A stretch of DNA of 64,000 nucleotides. Origin: Molanna angustata. Its lineage: Eukaryota; Arthropoda; Insecta; Trichoptera; Molannidae. The notes beneath the pieces are model-generated. The model searched no databases. It was not told the DNA's origin and saw nothing but the letters and a program-made list of their open reading frames with translations. Positions 12,712 to 27,484 of this stretch are shown here, piece after piece (position 1 is the stretch's first letter; every line of letters starts with the position of its first letter). The stretch lies in contig OY754973.1 in NCBI GenBank assembly GCA_963576475.1, forward strand, positions 13,042,253 to 13,106,252, in the 5' to 3' direction. Made by a program: the position numbers and the translations under genes.

Positions 12712-13102
12712 AAAAAGAATTGCGGAAGTGTTTATAGTTTGGTTCGTATTTTTCAATTATACATACATTGCCATCGACAGTTGAACCTCATTTGTGATGC
12801 ACCACTAGTACACAAATAAAACTATTATTAATTACACGAATCTATACCTACTTATATCTATAAACAAGTAAAACCCAACAGTCAACGGCCATAGTATGTA
12901 TAGTTGAAGAATACATACCAAACTATAAATCAAATATTCAATATTTTAAGATATTTTGTTTTCTATATACAAAACATGTATGTCAAGATGTGATAGTGGG
13001 GAGTTCAGTCCTTATTTCCTCCCCGAATACGTAAATAGCTTGATGGTATCTATGTATTTATGGAGATTAAGTGTCAAACTCTGTAGATATTGTATATAGT
13101 GC
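12712..13102. other. Non-repeated spacer within family G
   Basis: AT-rich, no coding signal. It includes GTGGGGAGTTCAGTCC and CCTCCCCGAATACG near 13005-13028. Confidence 0.4.
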
Positions 13103-13618
13103 CATATAAATTGTATGAAACGATGTCGTCACTAAATTCAATTTACTACTAATTTTATAGAAAACATAATGATCTTGTGGGGTGTTTGGGCTTTTTTCAG
13201 TATTTAAATAAATGAAAATATAGGCATTTAAACACACAAATACGTCACAAAAAAGTTTGAGAAACCCTAAAACTATTTCGTAAAAACAGATTGAGATTAT
13301 TGTATTTGTCTATAAACATAAATATTTTCAGAATTCTCTCTTTTATGGAAAAATGAAATAAAAATTCAAATGTTGATGATAACCTCTGACTGGAATAAAA
13401 ATTCAAAAATTCTAAACATAAAAGTTTTGTGTGGCTATATGTTCTACTCCGAATTCCGAGTCCGTAACATATATGCTGCGAAGCCTCTAAATTGGTGTTT
13501 TTTTTACTTCAAATTTGAAAAACCTTGAAAAACGAAGACCTGGCATCTTGGCTTGAAACTTTGTCGATCTATTAAGACAAGTAAATTTTCTTGAACAAAT
13601 CGGCATTTGGAATATATA

Positions 13619-14271
13619 GCAGGTACATTAGTACTATTAGTAGATACATATCGTTCAATGTACCTACATAAATAAATCTATTTACTAATCTACCCACATT
13701 TTTGTATAAATATAAAGATAGACATTCCTCGTTTGTTTCATTACTTTTGAATTAAGATTCTCTGTAAATTTTTCTCAAAGACCAAAGTAATTATAGGGTC
13801 TTTGATTTTTCTTTTCCTGACAATTACTTAATTTTTTTTATATTTATTCGTTTAGGACCGTAGGTAGGTAATACCAAATATTTTCATGGATAATATACTT
13901 TATTTGTCTTGTGATTTTCATTTTAGGCCTAGGTCGGTACTTAATTAAACCTTTACAAACGGCAAGACGGTCTTTTTAAAATAAAAATGAATGTTTGTAA
14001 GTACATATGCACCTAAATAATATAAAACATTAAATGTGGATCTGTCTTAGTTCCTATAAATAGGTATGATACACTACGAATGAGTTTTTGTGATACAACC
14101 GCTTCTTCCTCAGCACGCGTGACAGCTGAGTCTTTACAGAGTGCGAGTCGCAACAGTATTGGTGTGGGAGATAAAGATATACCTATATCGATTTATTATT
14201 CAGCAAGTTAATGTATATTGAAATAGTTGGCTGCTATCAAATATGTCATGGCTAGAGACGTTAGCAAAGGC
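13619..14271. other. Unassigned stretch with a GC-richer islet at about 14090-14170
   Basis: Mostly AT-rich. The islet (CAGCACGCGTGACAGCTGAG and neighbours) is open on the - strand for about 50 codons but matches no family I know and has no clear splice sites. It could be an exon, a promoter or a repeat end. Confidence 0.35.
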
Positions 14272-14432
14272 CGTCCACGCTTGGCTTTGGTATGATTTAT
14301 TGCAGAAATATGTTAACGACATGTTAATAACACATAAACATGACATGTTTTACATCTTAAATAAATAACAGGACAGGTGTCAAATGTGTCGCAAAAACTT
14401 ATGATAAGTCATACCAAAGACAAGCTTGGACG
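14272..14432. mobile_element. Small MITE, 161 bp
   Basis: Ends CGTCCACGCTTGGCTTTGG and the complement of CCAAAGACAAGCTTGGACG give inverted repeats of about 29 bp, extending through GTATGAYTTAT. No clear target duplication was seen. Confidence 0.6.
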
Positions 14433-15390
14433 ATTTATATAATTATTTATTTATTTGGGACAGAAACAGCGACCAAGAAAGAAAAATATACAAAACAGTA
14501 AAAAAACATGCGCCTGAACTACTATCCACAGATTAAAAAATATAATCAACAACATAACAAAATAGGTAGAACCAAAAAGATGAAGAGTTTATCAAAATAA
14601 AAGTATACAATGTAAATAAATAATAAAAAAGGATTTTGATTGGAGATTATGATAATCGTAGGACAATTTAAATCGCACCGTTTTAGCGAAATCTCATATG
14701 TAGGTAAATTGTAGCCAGGCCGATAAATGAATTCACGAATTAATAATGATTGCTAGCGTTTTTTCTCCCAAAGATGATTTATACCTATAACTGCCCCCTC
14801 CATGACGCTTATTCTTAAGTTATTTGACGGAAACTTTACAATAAACAAATTTTCGTTGATATACTAAAAAGTTATCATTTTAAGTATCTATTGATGTTAC
14901 GTACTATACCGAAAAAAACGGGGAACACGATAGGTTGATTTAATTATCTAAAAAGCCATGTTTTTTACCTCATCAAACGGAAGCAATGAGTCTCCCCTAC
15001 TAAGTGGTATCAATTTTATTGGGATCGAAAAGCTCATGGAAGTATGTATGGAGAGATTGATATAATGATCAGAAATTATGTAGGTACCTACCAACATTGG
15101 CCAACCAATATCATCTGATGAATTTATTGAAAAAGGATTTGAAGGTTTATGTGGCGTGAAGGTATTTTATTAAATCTCTTTTTTTACTCTCTCTCTCTTC
15201 ATTTCCTTCCCCTCTCTTTTTGGATCCGATTCATCATCCGTTTCAAATTTAATATTCTTATATTGATTTGTGCGGTGGTGACATAGGATGGGAATTTTGT
15301 TACATATGTGTAAAATTTGAGGTGCGGAATAGTGAGTTTCGTAGAATAAATAGAAATTTAAATATGAATATATATTATAGAATATTATTA
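14433..15390. other. No gene or clear element seen
   Basis: AT-rich, with a pyrimidine-rich run (CTCTCTCTCTTC) near 15190. Confidence 0.45.
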
Positions 15391-16083
15391 TGAAGCTGAT
15401 CGGTAACCGGAGGGGTTACCAATCAACAGTAGTTATTAACCAGATGGGTTACTAATAAATATAAGTGGTAACCAGAGGGGTTGCCAGTAAAGAGAGTTTA
15501 CTATATCCCAAGTGGATATGATTAGAAATAAGAACACAAGGGCAGTGGTTGAGAGAGAAGAAGAAAGAATGGTCAAAAGTAACAATGAGTATATTGATCA
15601 CAATTAATAGTTGGCTTAAAGGTAAATTTACAATTGATGAAATAACTTACAAAGGAACTTTCTCACGATGAGTAGGTATAACGAGCGAGTTAGCGGGTGT
15701 GTTCGAAGTGTCCGAATCTTCGCATGGTGAAGTACCATCGTGCTCGCGAGGTCGAGAGATGACCGGTGGTCGAGAGACGAAGTGTCGGCGAGACGGCGTG
15801 GTCGAGAACGGCGGCGTGATGTGACGAATCGAAGTGACGGAAATACGGAAATGAAGTGACGAAGTGTACAAGTGTAGACTCCCTTAAATAGTGCTGCGCT
15901 GGGGGTAGCAAGTTCAATGTCCTCGAACTTTCTAGACTTATTTATTTGAAGTGTCATACCCAGTTGAGGAGTATTGTCACTTGTTTGACGTTGCGGGCGA
16001 TGAACTCGGCCTAGCGATAAACAAATGTACTTGCCGTCGCTAGGCGCGCGCTCGAAAGAAATTTCGAGATGTGGTCTGCCACA
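15391..16083 (-). mobile_element. Solo LTR of an LTR retrotransposon, 693 bp
   Basis: Read on the - strand it begins TGTGGCAGACC and ends ATCAGCTTCA, the usual TG...CA form, and is bracketed by ATTA at 15387-15390 and 16084-16087 as a 4-bp duplication. A TATA-like CTATTTAAGG lies at about 15893-15884 with GC-richer sequence downstream, as in an LTR promoter and R region. Near the 3' end are three copies of a GGTAACCAGAGGGGTTACC-like palindrome (15410-15500). Open frames on the - strand inside it are probably chance. It lies just past the stop of the LINE fragment at 16104. The 4-bp duplication alone could be chance. Confidence 0.6.
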
Positions 16084-16103
16084 ATTATATTTCGTCCTTT
16101 TCC

Positions 16104-16556
16104 TCATGACTGAGGATAGCGGCTGCAGTCCGTCGCCACACGTATGGCCCGCCTCCATGCCAATCTGTTTTGGGCTGAACGCAGAGCACCAGTCACCGAA
16201 TACCCCATTGTGGACTTAACCAAATCGCTCCATCTGGTCGGTGAGCGACCATGAGATCTCCGTCCCTCCACGCTGCCCACCACAACAAGCTTCTCGAGGC
16301 AGTCTGGTTCCCTTCTGACAATGTGTCCAAAGAATTGAAGGATAAGTCTGTAACATACCGTCGACAGACGATCCTCGATCTTCAGCTCGTCTAGAATTGA
16401 CACATTCGTTCTTCTGGCTGTCCATGGGATGCGCAGCATACGCCTCCAGCACCACATTTCGAAAGCATCGATCCTCTTTCGCTCTGACTCCCTAAGTGTC
16501 CATGTTTCCACACCATACAGGAACATTGAGAATATCAGAATATTATTAGACACATG
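16104..16556 (-). pseudogene. 5'-truncated LINE: C-terminus of reverse transcriptase ORF
   Basis: The open frame reads YGVETWTLRESERKRIDAFE, MWCWRRMLRIPW and FFGHIVRREPDCLEKLVVVG, then GRSPTRWSDLV and RLAWRRAIRVATD, a standard LINE ORF2 C-terminus (YGxExWT block, then WxGHxxR, then GRxxxRW). About 149 codons remain and all upstream RT sequence is gone. The 3' side is interrupted by the solo LTR. Confidence 0.85.
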
Positions 16557-17170
16557 TTTTTATCTGATACTAGCGAAACCCGATTATCTTCGTATTGCCT
16601 ATATATGTAATTAAAAATAGTCCCTTCAGTGCCTCCCGTCTTATTTATGTGTTTATGTTCCACAGTAGTTACTTACTTAAAGAATAAAATTAAAATACTG
16701 TCACGCACCATATTTATCATAACAAATACATGCATTGTACCTATTTATGTAAGTACAAAATTAGGTAGGTACTTAGATAAAAATTTAAAATGTTTTTCTG
16801 TCACGCACCATTACAATTCACTCTACACCGAGAGTAAAATCATTCAAACCATCACGGCATATACTTCAATGTGGGAAAACCAGCGACAGGTGTGCGGGTG
16901 TGCTTCACAAAAAAATGAAGCACAACGAATGCGTGTATCCCCACACACCAGTTTCGTCTCACTTAAAAATATAACATTAAAAATGGGTGGTGAAACTCAT
17001 TGCTGAACTATGCGAGATGTTATTTTGCCTTTTGTATTTTCGATTATACGGCATTTATGGAACAACCGAAAATGGCGATAATTGAAAAGAGCGATAACAC
17101 TATTCTAAGCTAATAAAATAAAAAAAGTTTTTTAAAAGAAAGCTGGATTTTAAATATCTTTTCTCAGTTC
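16557..17170. other. Head of a dispersed repeat, then unassigned sequence
   Basis: TACTAGCGAAACCCG at about 16569 resembles the heads of the elements at 48315 (TACTAGTAAAACCCGG) and 60378. CTGTCACGCACCAT occurs twice (about 16698 and 16798). No protein is recognised. Confidence 0.4.
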
Positions 17171-17289
17171 AGGCTAGCGTCCATATAGACGTGAATTCCT
17201 ATACAACAAACAGGTATGAATTCCTATATAAAGAATTCTAAAATCCGTCTGATGCGCTCCGTCCGCTGCGCCTGTATTGACGCTAGCCT
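17171..17289. mobile_element. Very small MITE, 119 bp
   Basis: Perfect 11-bp inverted ends, AGGCTAGCGTC and GACGCTAGCCT, with a repeated GAATTCCTATA inside. No coding capacity and no clear duplication. Confidence 0.5.
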
Positions 17290-17689
17290 TTATATTATTT
17301 AGCTCAAATCTTTAATAATATTATTAGGAAGACACATGATTTTTTTCACTGCTAACTATTATTTATTTTATTTATTTATTATAATAAATCTATAGTTACA
17401 TATAAACTATTATTTCAATTTATCGTAATATAGTAAACACATTTTTTCTTAAAAAGACCAAAACTTTTTATCTCTCTTATGTCCTTCGTCATGCTTTCAT
17501 ATTTAATTTAAGCCCAGTATACAGACATTAGAGAATTCTGCGTTGAAACTTTATTTCGTTTGTGTAATCTAATTAATCTAATATCTTGTCTATTTCTTGT
17601 GTCTATTCGTGATAATATGCTTTATTATATCTTATTATGGTTGGTTTTATTGGGAGATGAAGTATCAAATTATTAAGTCTTCATTGTGT

Positions 17690-18395
17690 ATAGGCGACTG
17701 CCATACAAATTGTATGAAGTGATGTCGTCACCAAATTTAATTTTTATAAAAATTGTTAAAAAAATATTTGAGATGTACTACTACAATGTTCATATTTTTT
17801 GTACAAAATTAAATTTTCTATAGGGGTGTTTCGGCTTTTTTCGATATTTTTAAAAAAATTGCAAATATAGGCAGTTAAACTCATAAATTTATCATAAAAC
17901 AATATTTTTCTTAATAAAAAATGTTTGAGAAATCCTGGAATTTTTATGAAAAAACTAATTTGAGATTTTGTATTTGTCTATGTTTATACCAATTTTCAGC
18001 GCTCTAGCTTTTATGGTTTCTGAGATATATGGAAAAATAAACCAAAATTGCAAAAGTTGATAACCCCTGACTGAAACAAAAATTGACAATTCTGAGTATA
18101 AAAGTTTTGTAGGCCTATAACTTTTTATATATTCTAAAATTTTGGGCTCTGTAAATTGACCATCAAAAGTTATAAGGGGGGGGGAGACACAGACACATAA
18201 AATGTTCTTCTCCGAATTCTGAGTAAATCCATGCACGGGAACATGCTGCGAAGCCTCTAAAGTTGGTGTTTTTAGCATGTAAAAAGTCCACTACGCCAAA
18301 CAGAATGTTCCTTCGTACACGTATCTTGGCTAAATACTGTCGATTCATTCAGAGAATTGAATTCTCATGAACAAATCGACAGTTGGATAAATTCG
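17690..18395 (+). repeat. Single arm of family G
   Basis: Same order of landmarks as the right arm of family G (13103-13618): AAATTGTATGAAGTGATGTC, GGGGTGTTTCGGCTTTTTTC, TGAGATTTTGTATTTGTCTA, ATGCTGCGAAGCCTCTAAA and GAACAAATCGACAGTTGGA. It holds an extra block (about 18000-18180) missing or shortened in the other arm. No inverted partner or satellite is next to it. Confidence 0.75.
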
Positions 18396-19100
18396 TAGAA
18401 CTAATAGGGAGTAGACCTGCATCTTTCATGTTTTTTGTGAATTTTAATTTTTAATCAATATTAATTACAATGTATTTCATATAGCTTACTTTTGGATAAT
18501 TTCCGCTTCATTATGACAAAAGGAGGCAACACAACAACACCAAAATAGATTCGATTCTGTGAATTTGGTTTTCCAACAAACGTGAGTTCAAACAATTCAC
18601 TTTTGAGCAATTGTTATTCGGTTAATTGATTTTTGAAATGTTGTTTTTTTTGTAAAATTGTGGATCAGAAAATTTGTGATATTTATACCTATAACGGTCC
18701 CCCCTCACTTTAATCGGGCCTGCGTAGAAGTATAAACCTATTTTCACTGTTTTCGAGTGTAATATTGAGATCAAACGCCACGAAATAAATCTAAATTCGG
18801 TAAACAAAGTCGTATAAAGAGTGCGTGTCACCATTACTGAATATTATTATACAAGAAGATTAAAGATGTCTTCATAACTTTTGTTATACACGCATAGAAT
18901 CGTTTTGGCAAATAAAAGAAAGAAATTCTACATATTTCATATAACATCGCATAACAATATGTCGGTGAATGCAAATATTATACAAATGACTGTATTAATA
19001 TTTCATTATTAATATCTTCTCTCACTTTTATAAAACACTTTATTTTTATTTTATACAACGAATAAAAGTGGATACCTTATGAGTAGAACTTATTATATTA
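18396..19100. other. No gene seen
   Basis: AT-rich sequence without recognisable elements. Confidence 0.5.
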
Positions 19101-19215
19101 CTAGCTGAGAAGCATCGCTTCGCTCAGCTTCTAAGCTAGGGCTTTCAGCCAACTTTTTACCGCTGCGCGGTAAATGGCCGCCTTCGGCGGTTCATGCAAC
19201 GAAATGAAGCGAAGC
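19101..19215. repeat. Run of short perfect hairpins
   Basis: Within about 100 bp there are GCTGAG..CTCAGC, GAAGC..GCTTC, TACCG CTGCG CGGTA and CCGCC TTC GGCGG. It starts TACTAGCTGAGAAGC, like an element head. Function unknown. Confidence 0.4.
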
Positions 19216-20040
19216 TTTTATGGTAGGTACTTCAAAAATATATTCGGTGCAGTATTTATCGACAACACTTTTCCTCCCAATGTTGCCACCCAATGGTGTC
19301 CTCATATAGATCGGAGCTCCTCGTTGCTGTCCGTGGGCCTCTTCAAGGTCCCATTGGTCATGCGGATTTTGTGATCTCGAAGAAAAATTAAGCTTTTAAG
19401 GTTTTCTGTCATAGATATGGTGCCTTACTTTTAGAAGATTCCCGTTAAATTAATTATTTCCAGAGATCTTGGTCACTTCTCTGATGGTCTGCATGTAGGG
19501 GGATCTGAGGTCATAGACAGTCCACGGGTGTGAATTTTCTGTTCGCACTCGTTGATTGTTTCTTTTTGCACTATGGTGCCGAGATTGCTAATCTAGAGGG
19601 CTCCATGAGCTACTTTTCGTGCTATGCATTTTTTTTTGTCGTTCACTTAGCGTTCTGTGAAGGGGCCGTTTACAGTCCCCATAGGCAGAGCGGGTGGTGG
19701 TGGGAGTAGCGAACACTTTTCCTCAACACTTAGTGGACCCCACAAAGTGCGGGCTTCCAGTCCATTACCAATGTTGTTTTTGCGGCTTCTCCGCATGGAC
19801 AAATGGCCCCAGCCACACTCACCGCCTCTAAGTCCACGAAGACTTGGCCCCGTCAACCTGAGCACCCGCGAGGAAGAACGAACGCTTGCCCTTTACCGTG
19901 AGTGCCGTGGGAAGATAAATTTATTACTCTGGATGCTGCAATTTATCGACCTGCATCTTCGCTTTGTGTCTCATGGGCATATTATGATGAGTAACAGTAC
20001 TCTATTCTCCATCATCAAAATGTAGTTATTTACCTTATTT
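19216..20040. other. GC-richer unassigned block
   Basis: Open stretches exist on both strands (19657-20025 +, 19865-19647 -), but neither reads as a protein I know. AACACTTTTCCTC occurs twice (about 19265 and 19711). It may be the coding remnant of an unrecognised transposon. Confidence 0.35.
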
Positions 20041-21734
20041 TGGTTATAGACATATAATACCTAATTATATTTTAGTTAAAATTTAAACTTTAAAAAATAG
20101 ATTTGTAGGCCGGTACCTACTTATGTTTTGAAAATCAGTAAGTAATGTTATTTTATTATTCTTCGACATATAGTTAAGATAAATAATATCAATTTATTCA
20201 ATTGTTTTTAAATAAGTATTTTGTTTATTTATGTTAGTCCAATTGATTCAAACTTTAGGTTGCCCATATAGAACGATTGTGGTTTTAAAGTTGTGACGTG
20301 CACAGCATACATTATTTTATAATCAATAGTTGTTGATAATAATATTTCATTTTGATGACCTTTTTATTATTTCTATTCGATATTATTCTCACCGGAGGAA
20401 AACTTATATTTTTGAACGCATTGCGGCGCTTTTGTGATGTCATTTGAATAATACTCCATAATTAAGTAATAATTGAATTTCAATACCTGACACGAAAGTA
20501 GAAGGTATTTAAATATTCTGTAATCTTATATTTGAAAAAAGTTATTTTTTGCAAAAATGATTATATATTGTTTCCATAAGTTTGAAAATTTGCCGATAGA
20601 TGTCGAAAACCCACCATTTATGTTTCTTTATATAATTTTTTCGTATATTTTTTTAAAAAAAATAAGCGTTTCCACAAAAAAATAATATTTTCCCCGTAAT
20701 ATGTATAATATTGTCTATCTTTAAACAAAAAATCAATATAATTGGCGTTGTAGGCCACTTGTAAAGAATCACCTATTTTGACAGCTAAATCGGTGAAACA
20801 ATGCAAGTAAAGCAAATCATACCCACAATGCAAAAGGAAACGATTCTTCCATGTAAATTGTTTTCTCTCCCTATGTAGGATTTCATTATTTCGTGCCTTT
20901 TGAGCTCTAGCTTTGACGGGAACCAACACATCTTTACGTTGGCATTATAATCACCGTAAAGGTATATTCACATAAATCAATTTTGGCGACTCAGCGAGTA
21001 AAGCAAAAAAGCATTCTTTAATTCTAATTATATAACATTTAAACATACTTTATTTTGAAAATACAAAAAAAAAACTTATCACCTCGCGAGGTTTTGTGTT
21101 TTTATACTGTTTCAAATGTAATATTATAAAAATATGATATTATAAGTTTTTTGCTCTACTGTAAATTTGCCGATTTTTACATAGGAAGATTTCAAGGGCA
21201 GGCAGACTGACATGAATATAGCCGTGCACAAACATTCGCAAATCCAGAACGACAATCTTACGAGGTCTACTTTATTTATATGCAGATTTTATTTACTGTG
21301 CTTCAAATATTATATGGAACATATTTATAGCGAGCTATACATAAATAAAACCATTTATTTTAGGAAACCATTTACTCATTATTTTGGTACCTACCAATTA
21401 TTTTTATGGACATTTTCTAAAAAGTTAATATTTTGTTGAACGTGTTGAATAATAATAATGCCATTAGAAAGACATACCACAGCAATACAAACCCCATAGT
21501 AATAATAATAATAATAAGGACAATTTATAAAGCGCCGTTTAGTGACAACCGTGGTCACCTCAAGGGTGCTTTCAGTTTGCAAAAAATAAGTTAAAATTAG
21601 TCCTATAGCTAACACATTGAAAATGGTGAAACATAAAACTTATAAAATACAATAAGTTAAAATTAAGTTAAAATTAGTCCTAAATACGTAGAAATCACAA
21701 ATTAATCTAGTTATATACATATTACATAATCCAG
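20041..21734. other. AT-rich; no gene recognised
   Basis: An open frame at 20929-20618 (-, 103 codons) has ordinary-looking composition in its first 75 residues but no motif I can name. TAA/TTA short repeats lie near 21500. Confidence 0.4.
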
Positions 21735-22436
21735 ATGAAATTAATTATAAAAAATAGTCGATTCAAAGTAAACTGGCATAATATTATTGAACGGATGAAG
21801 GACAATCTGGATACGATTTGCGGAAAAGTGAGCTTTTAATTTCTTCTTGAATTCATTGATATTTTCGGCACATCTTATATCCATTGGAAGATTGTTCCAT
21901 GACTTTGTTCCATGACTTGCCAAAAGATCGATATAGGTATTTTGGCTTATTTGTGAGATTGGTTTCTACTAGTTTTTTATTGGATTGGGTCATTGATCTT
22001 AGCGTACTTTGTTTGTTTATTGTTAGGTGAAAATGGAACACAAAGTTCCGATATATATTCCGGGGCCATGCTATTGAGTGCTTTAAAGACAAGGAGACAT
22101 GTTTTAAATTCTATACGTTCTGGGCTCTTCAGCCAATGAAGTTTGTGAAGTGTTGGTGAGATATGCGAGAAACGATCAATCTGGTAAATATAACGGGCTG
22201 CTGCATTGAGGATGAGTTGTATTCTATGGATTTGGTATTGCGGTAGGTGTGCTAATATGGCGTTACAATAATCTACACGGGAAACTATTAAAGAATTTAT
22301 AAGGACCTTAGCAGCATTTGTCGAGAGACACCTTCGAATAGGTCTAAGTTGTCTGAGAAAGTAACAACTTTGTCTGACTATGGAAGAAATGTGTTTATCC
22401 ATAGAGAGTGCACTGTCGATATCATCATATATTTCC
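21735..22436 (-). pseudogene. 5'-truncated CR1/L2-like LINE
   Basis: Two overlapping frames give DSALSMDKHISSIVRQSCYF, LIVSRVDYCNAILAHLPQY, then LILNAAARYIYQIDRFSHIS, LHKLHWLKSPERIEFKTCLL and SWNNLPMDIRCA. This is the post-RT region of CR1/L2-type LINEs (VDYCNALL, LNAAARLI, LHWLPVxxRIxFK). At least one frameshift near 21900-21990. It abuts, head to head, the + strand LINE from 22437. Confidence 0.85.
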
Positions 22437-23640
22437 AAAGCAGCCAGATTGTCGGGTATGCAGACGATCTCAACATAATGGGTGTAGTAGCCGCAGGGCC
22501 GGATCTACCCAATTTGGCGCCTGGTGCACTAGAAGATCCAAAGCAATGCGGTTTTCGTTATGTACCACTTCGAATAATAATATTAAGTATAAATTTAATA
22601 TAATCATTCGTATTTAGTATTTATTTAAAATAACTCATCATCGACAACTCTGGATTGTTAATAGATAATTATAATAGTAGTAGTAATTGAATTCAAATTC
22701 ATCAGTTATATTTTTTCTGTTTCGGGATTTAAGGTAGGTATATATTTTTGGTCTTTTTTATGTATTTGTTGAATCTTTTTTGTTATATTTGGCGCCCCAG
22801 ATTTATTTGCGCCAGGCGCAACTGCACCGTTTGAACCTATGGTGGATCCGGCCCTGAGTAGCCGTACAAGTATATGAACCCTTGGAGATAGCCGCCAAGG
22901 AAGTTGGACTCGAAATTAATGAAAATAAAACTAAAATCATGAAACAATGTAGAAAAGCCAACTACCCACAAGGCACTGTTAGGTTATGATTATGACAAAT
23001 ATGATTTTGAGGCAGTAGATGAATTCACCTACTTGGGTTCGGCCATAACAAAAGAAAACGAGGACCACGTAGAAATTAAGAGAAGAATTACAACAGGGAA
23101 CAAAACATTCTTCTCCTTACTCTCAGTGCTTAAGTCAAGAAACGTCCACAGAAAAACAAAAGTTACCCTGTACAAAACAATAATTAGAACAGTGGTAGTA
23201 TATGGATGCGAAGCATGGACACCGACTGCCAAATCCGCAGAAATGTTAGATGCCTTCGAGAGAAGGGTCCTACGTAGGATCTTGGGCCCCGTGAATGACG
23301 GCGAGGCCTGGAGAATCCGATACAACGACGAGCTGTATAATATTTACAAAGCTCCCAGGCTATCTGTTCATGTCAGGCTGAGCAGACTAAGGTGGGCTAG
23401 ACATGTACAGAGAATGCCGTCCTCACGGGTACCTAAAAGGATTTCGGAAGGACACCCAGGAGGAAGAAGAAAGGTGGGCAGGCCAAGGCTACGATGGGAG
23501 GATGAAGTTGGGAAGGACGCATTCCAGTTGCTGCAAATACAAAATTGGAGGACTGCGGCGGATGATAGGAGGAGTTGGAGGCGAGGATTGATGGAGGCTA
23601 AAGCTCGATTTGGGCTGTAGAGCCATCGAAGAAGAAGAAG
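22437..23640 (+). pseudogene. LINE reverse transcriptase C-terminal half, split by a MITE
   Basis: The RT catalytic motif lies in SQIVGYADDLNIMG (YADD at 22457-22468). After the inserted MITE (22494-22856) it resumes with VYEPLEIAAKEVGLEINENK. A one-base frameshift follows near 22945. The long frame then reads FEAVDEFTYLGSAITKE, TVVVYGCEAWTPTAKSAEM, RVLRRILGPVNDGEAWRIRY and RLRWARHVQRMP, ending GRPRLRWEDEVGKD. An A-rich GAA tail follows the stop. Apart from the insert and one frameshift it is little decayed, suggesting a fairly young copy. Confidence 0.88.
22494..22856. mobile_element. hAT-type MITE, 363 bp, with perfect 8-bp target duplication
   Basis: Ends CAGGGCCGGATCTACC and GGTGGATCCGGCCCTG are inverted repeats with one mismatch in 16. 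AGTAGCCG occurs on both sides (22486-22493 and 22857-22864). Removing the element and one duplicate restores the LINE reading frame. The 8-bp duplication and CAGGG ends are standard for hAT elements. No transposase inside. Confidence 0.92.
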
Positions 23641-23853
23641 AAATAATAATAATGAATACTTCCTTGCACCCTGCGCAAGTGGCGAGTTTATTGCCGTATG
23701 GCAATTTCTTCCAACTAACCAGTGTTTCCAGCCCAGAGAAGCAATATTTGCGTGAGAAATAAATTTAAATAAATTTCTCCTCTGCTGGGAATCGAACCCA
23801 GGACGCCCGCACAGAAACCAAACGGCTTACCAACTGTGCCACGGGCGGCGGTC
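23641..23853 (-). mobile_element. tRNA-derived SINE, best copy
   Basis: Read on the - strand: A box GTGGCACAGTTGGTAAG, then T-arm CTGGG TTCGATT CCCAG holding B box GGTTCGATTCC, then a body with TTTCTCACGCAAATATTGC and CTGGTTAGTTGGAAG, ending ATTGCCATACGGCAATAAAC and a short ATT repeat. The 3' part matches the tail of the LINE at 42040-42530, so that LINE family probably mobilised it. The anticodon arm is not tRNA-like. Confidence 0.85.
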
Positions 23854-24898
<1,045 letters not shown>

Positions 24899-24929
24899 AA
24901 ATCTAAGGTTTTCGCGAGTACAAAATATG

Positions 24930-25790
<861 letters not shown>

Positions 25791-25902
25791 AAGTTTGAAA
25801 GGAAGCCATGTCAGTTGTTAGTGGAGGGGTGGGTTTCCCCAATGACGTCATTATTGCGTTTTGTTTGGCTTCTAGTGACTCGAGTACTTAACGGTATATT
25901 GT
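25791..25902 (-). other. PLE1 3' untranslated part
   Basis: Between the GIY-YIG frame and the terminal repeat; includes TGACGTCA at about 25842. Confidence 0.5.
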
Positions 25903-27251
<1,349 letters not shown>

Positions 27252-27407
27252 ATTTAATAAATAAAAACAAAATAATTTAATTTAATTACCATAATAATAA
27301 TTATAATTAATTTAATTCATTTGCCTAAAAGGTTATTCAACAATTATTAATTTGGTAGGTATGTCTCCAATAACAAGTTGCCACATTTTGGAAAGATAGT
27401 TTTTTTC

Positions 27408-27480
27408 TTCTTCTCAGCCATCTTTCCATTGCCTCCTTAAACTTTTCCCACCCTCTCTATCCAGTAGCCTTGCCTTACTC
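27408..27480 (-). pseudogene. LINE 3' coding tail fragment
   Basis: The - strand gives RQGYWIERVGK and RRQWKDG followed by a GAAGAAG-rich tail, as at other LINE 3' ends here. Short and tentative. Confidence 0.4.
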
Positions 27481-27484
27481 TTGA

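Larger units (their letters stand above)
10335..13618. mobile_element. Family G: large inverted-arm element with internal satellite
   Basis: The left arm (10335-11130, - orientation) and right arm (about 13103-13618, + orientation) are inverted copies. Landmarks: CGATTTGTTCAAGAAAATTT against AAATTTTCTTGAACAAATCG at the outside, and TTTCATACAAATTG against AAATTGTATGAAACGATG at the inside. Between them are the 176-bp array and about 390 bp of other sequence. A single arm recurs at 17690-18395. No transposase was found, so it is non-autonomous. A palindromic MITE sits in the left arm. Confidence 0.65.

Noticed and set aside
15628..16158. 176-codon open frame on the - strand
   Set aside because: It runs across the LINE end and the LTR and has no protein motif; Ser/Arg-rich content comes from the LTR's GC-rich repeats.
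20618..20929. 103-codon open frame on the - strand as a gene
   Set aside because: Some of it has ordinary amino-acid composition, but there is no motif, no splice context and no family I can name.
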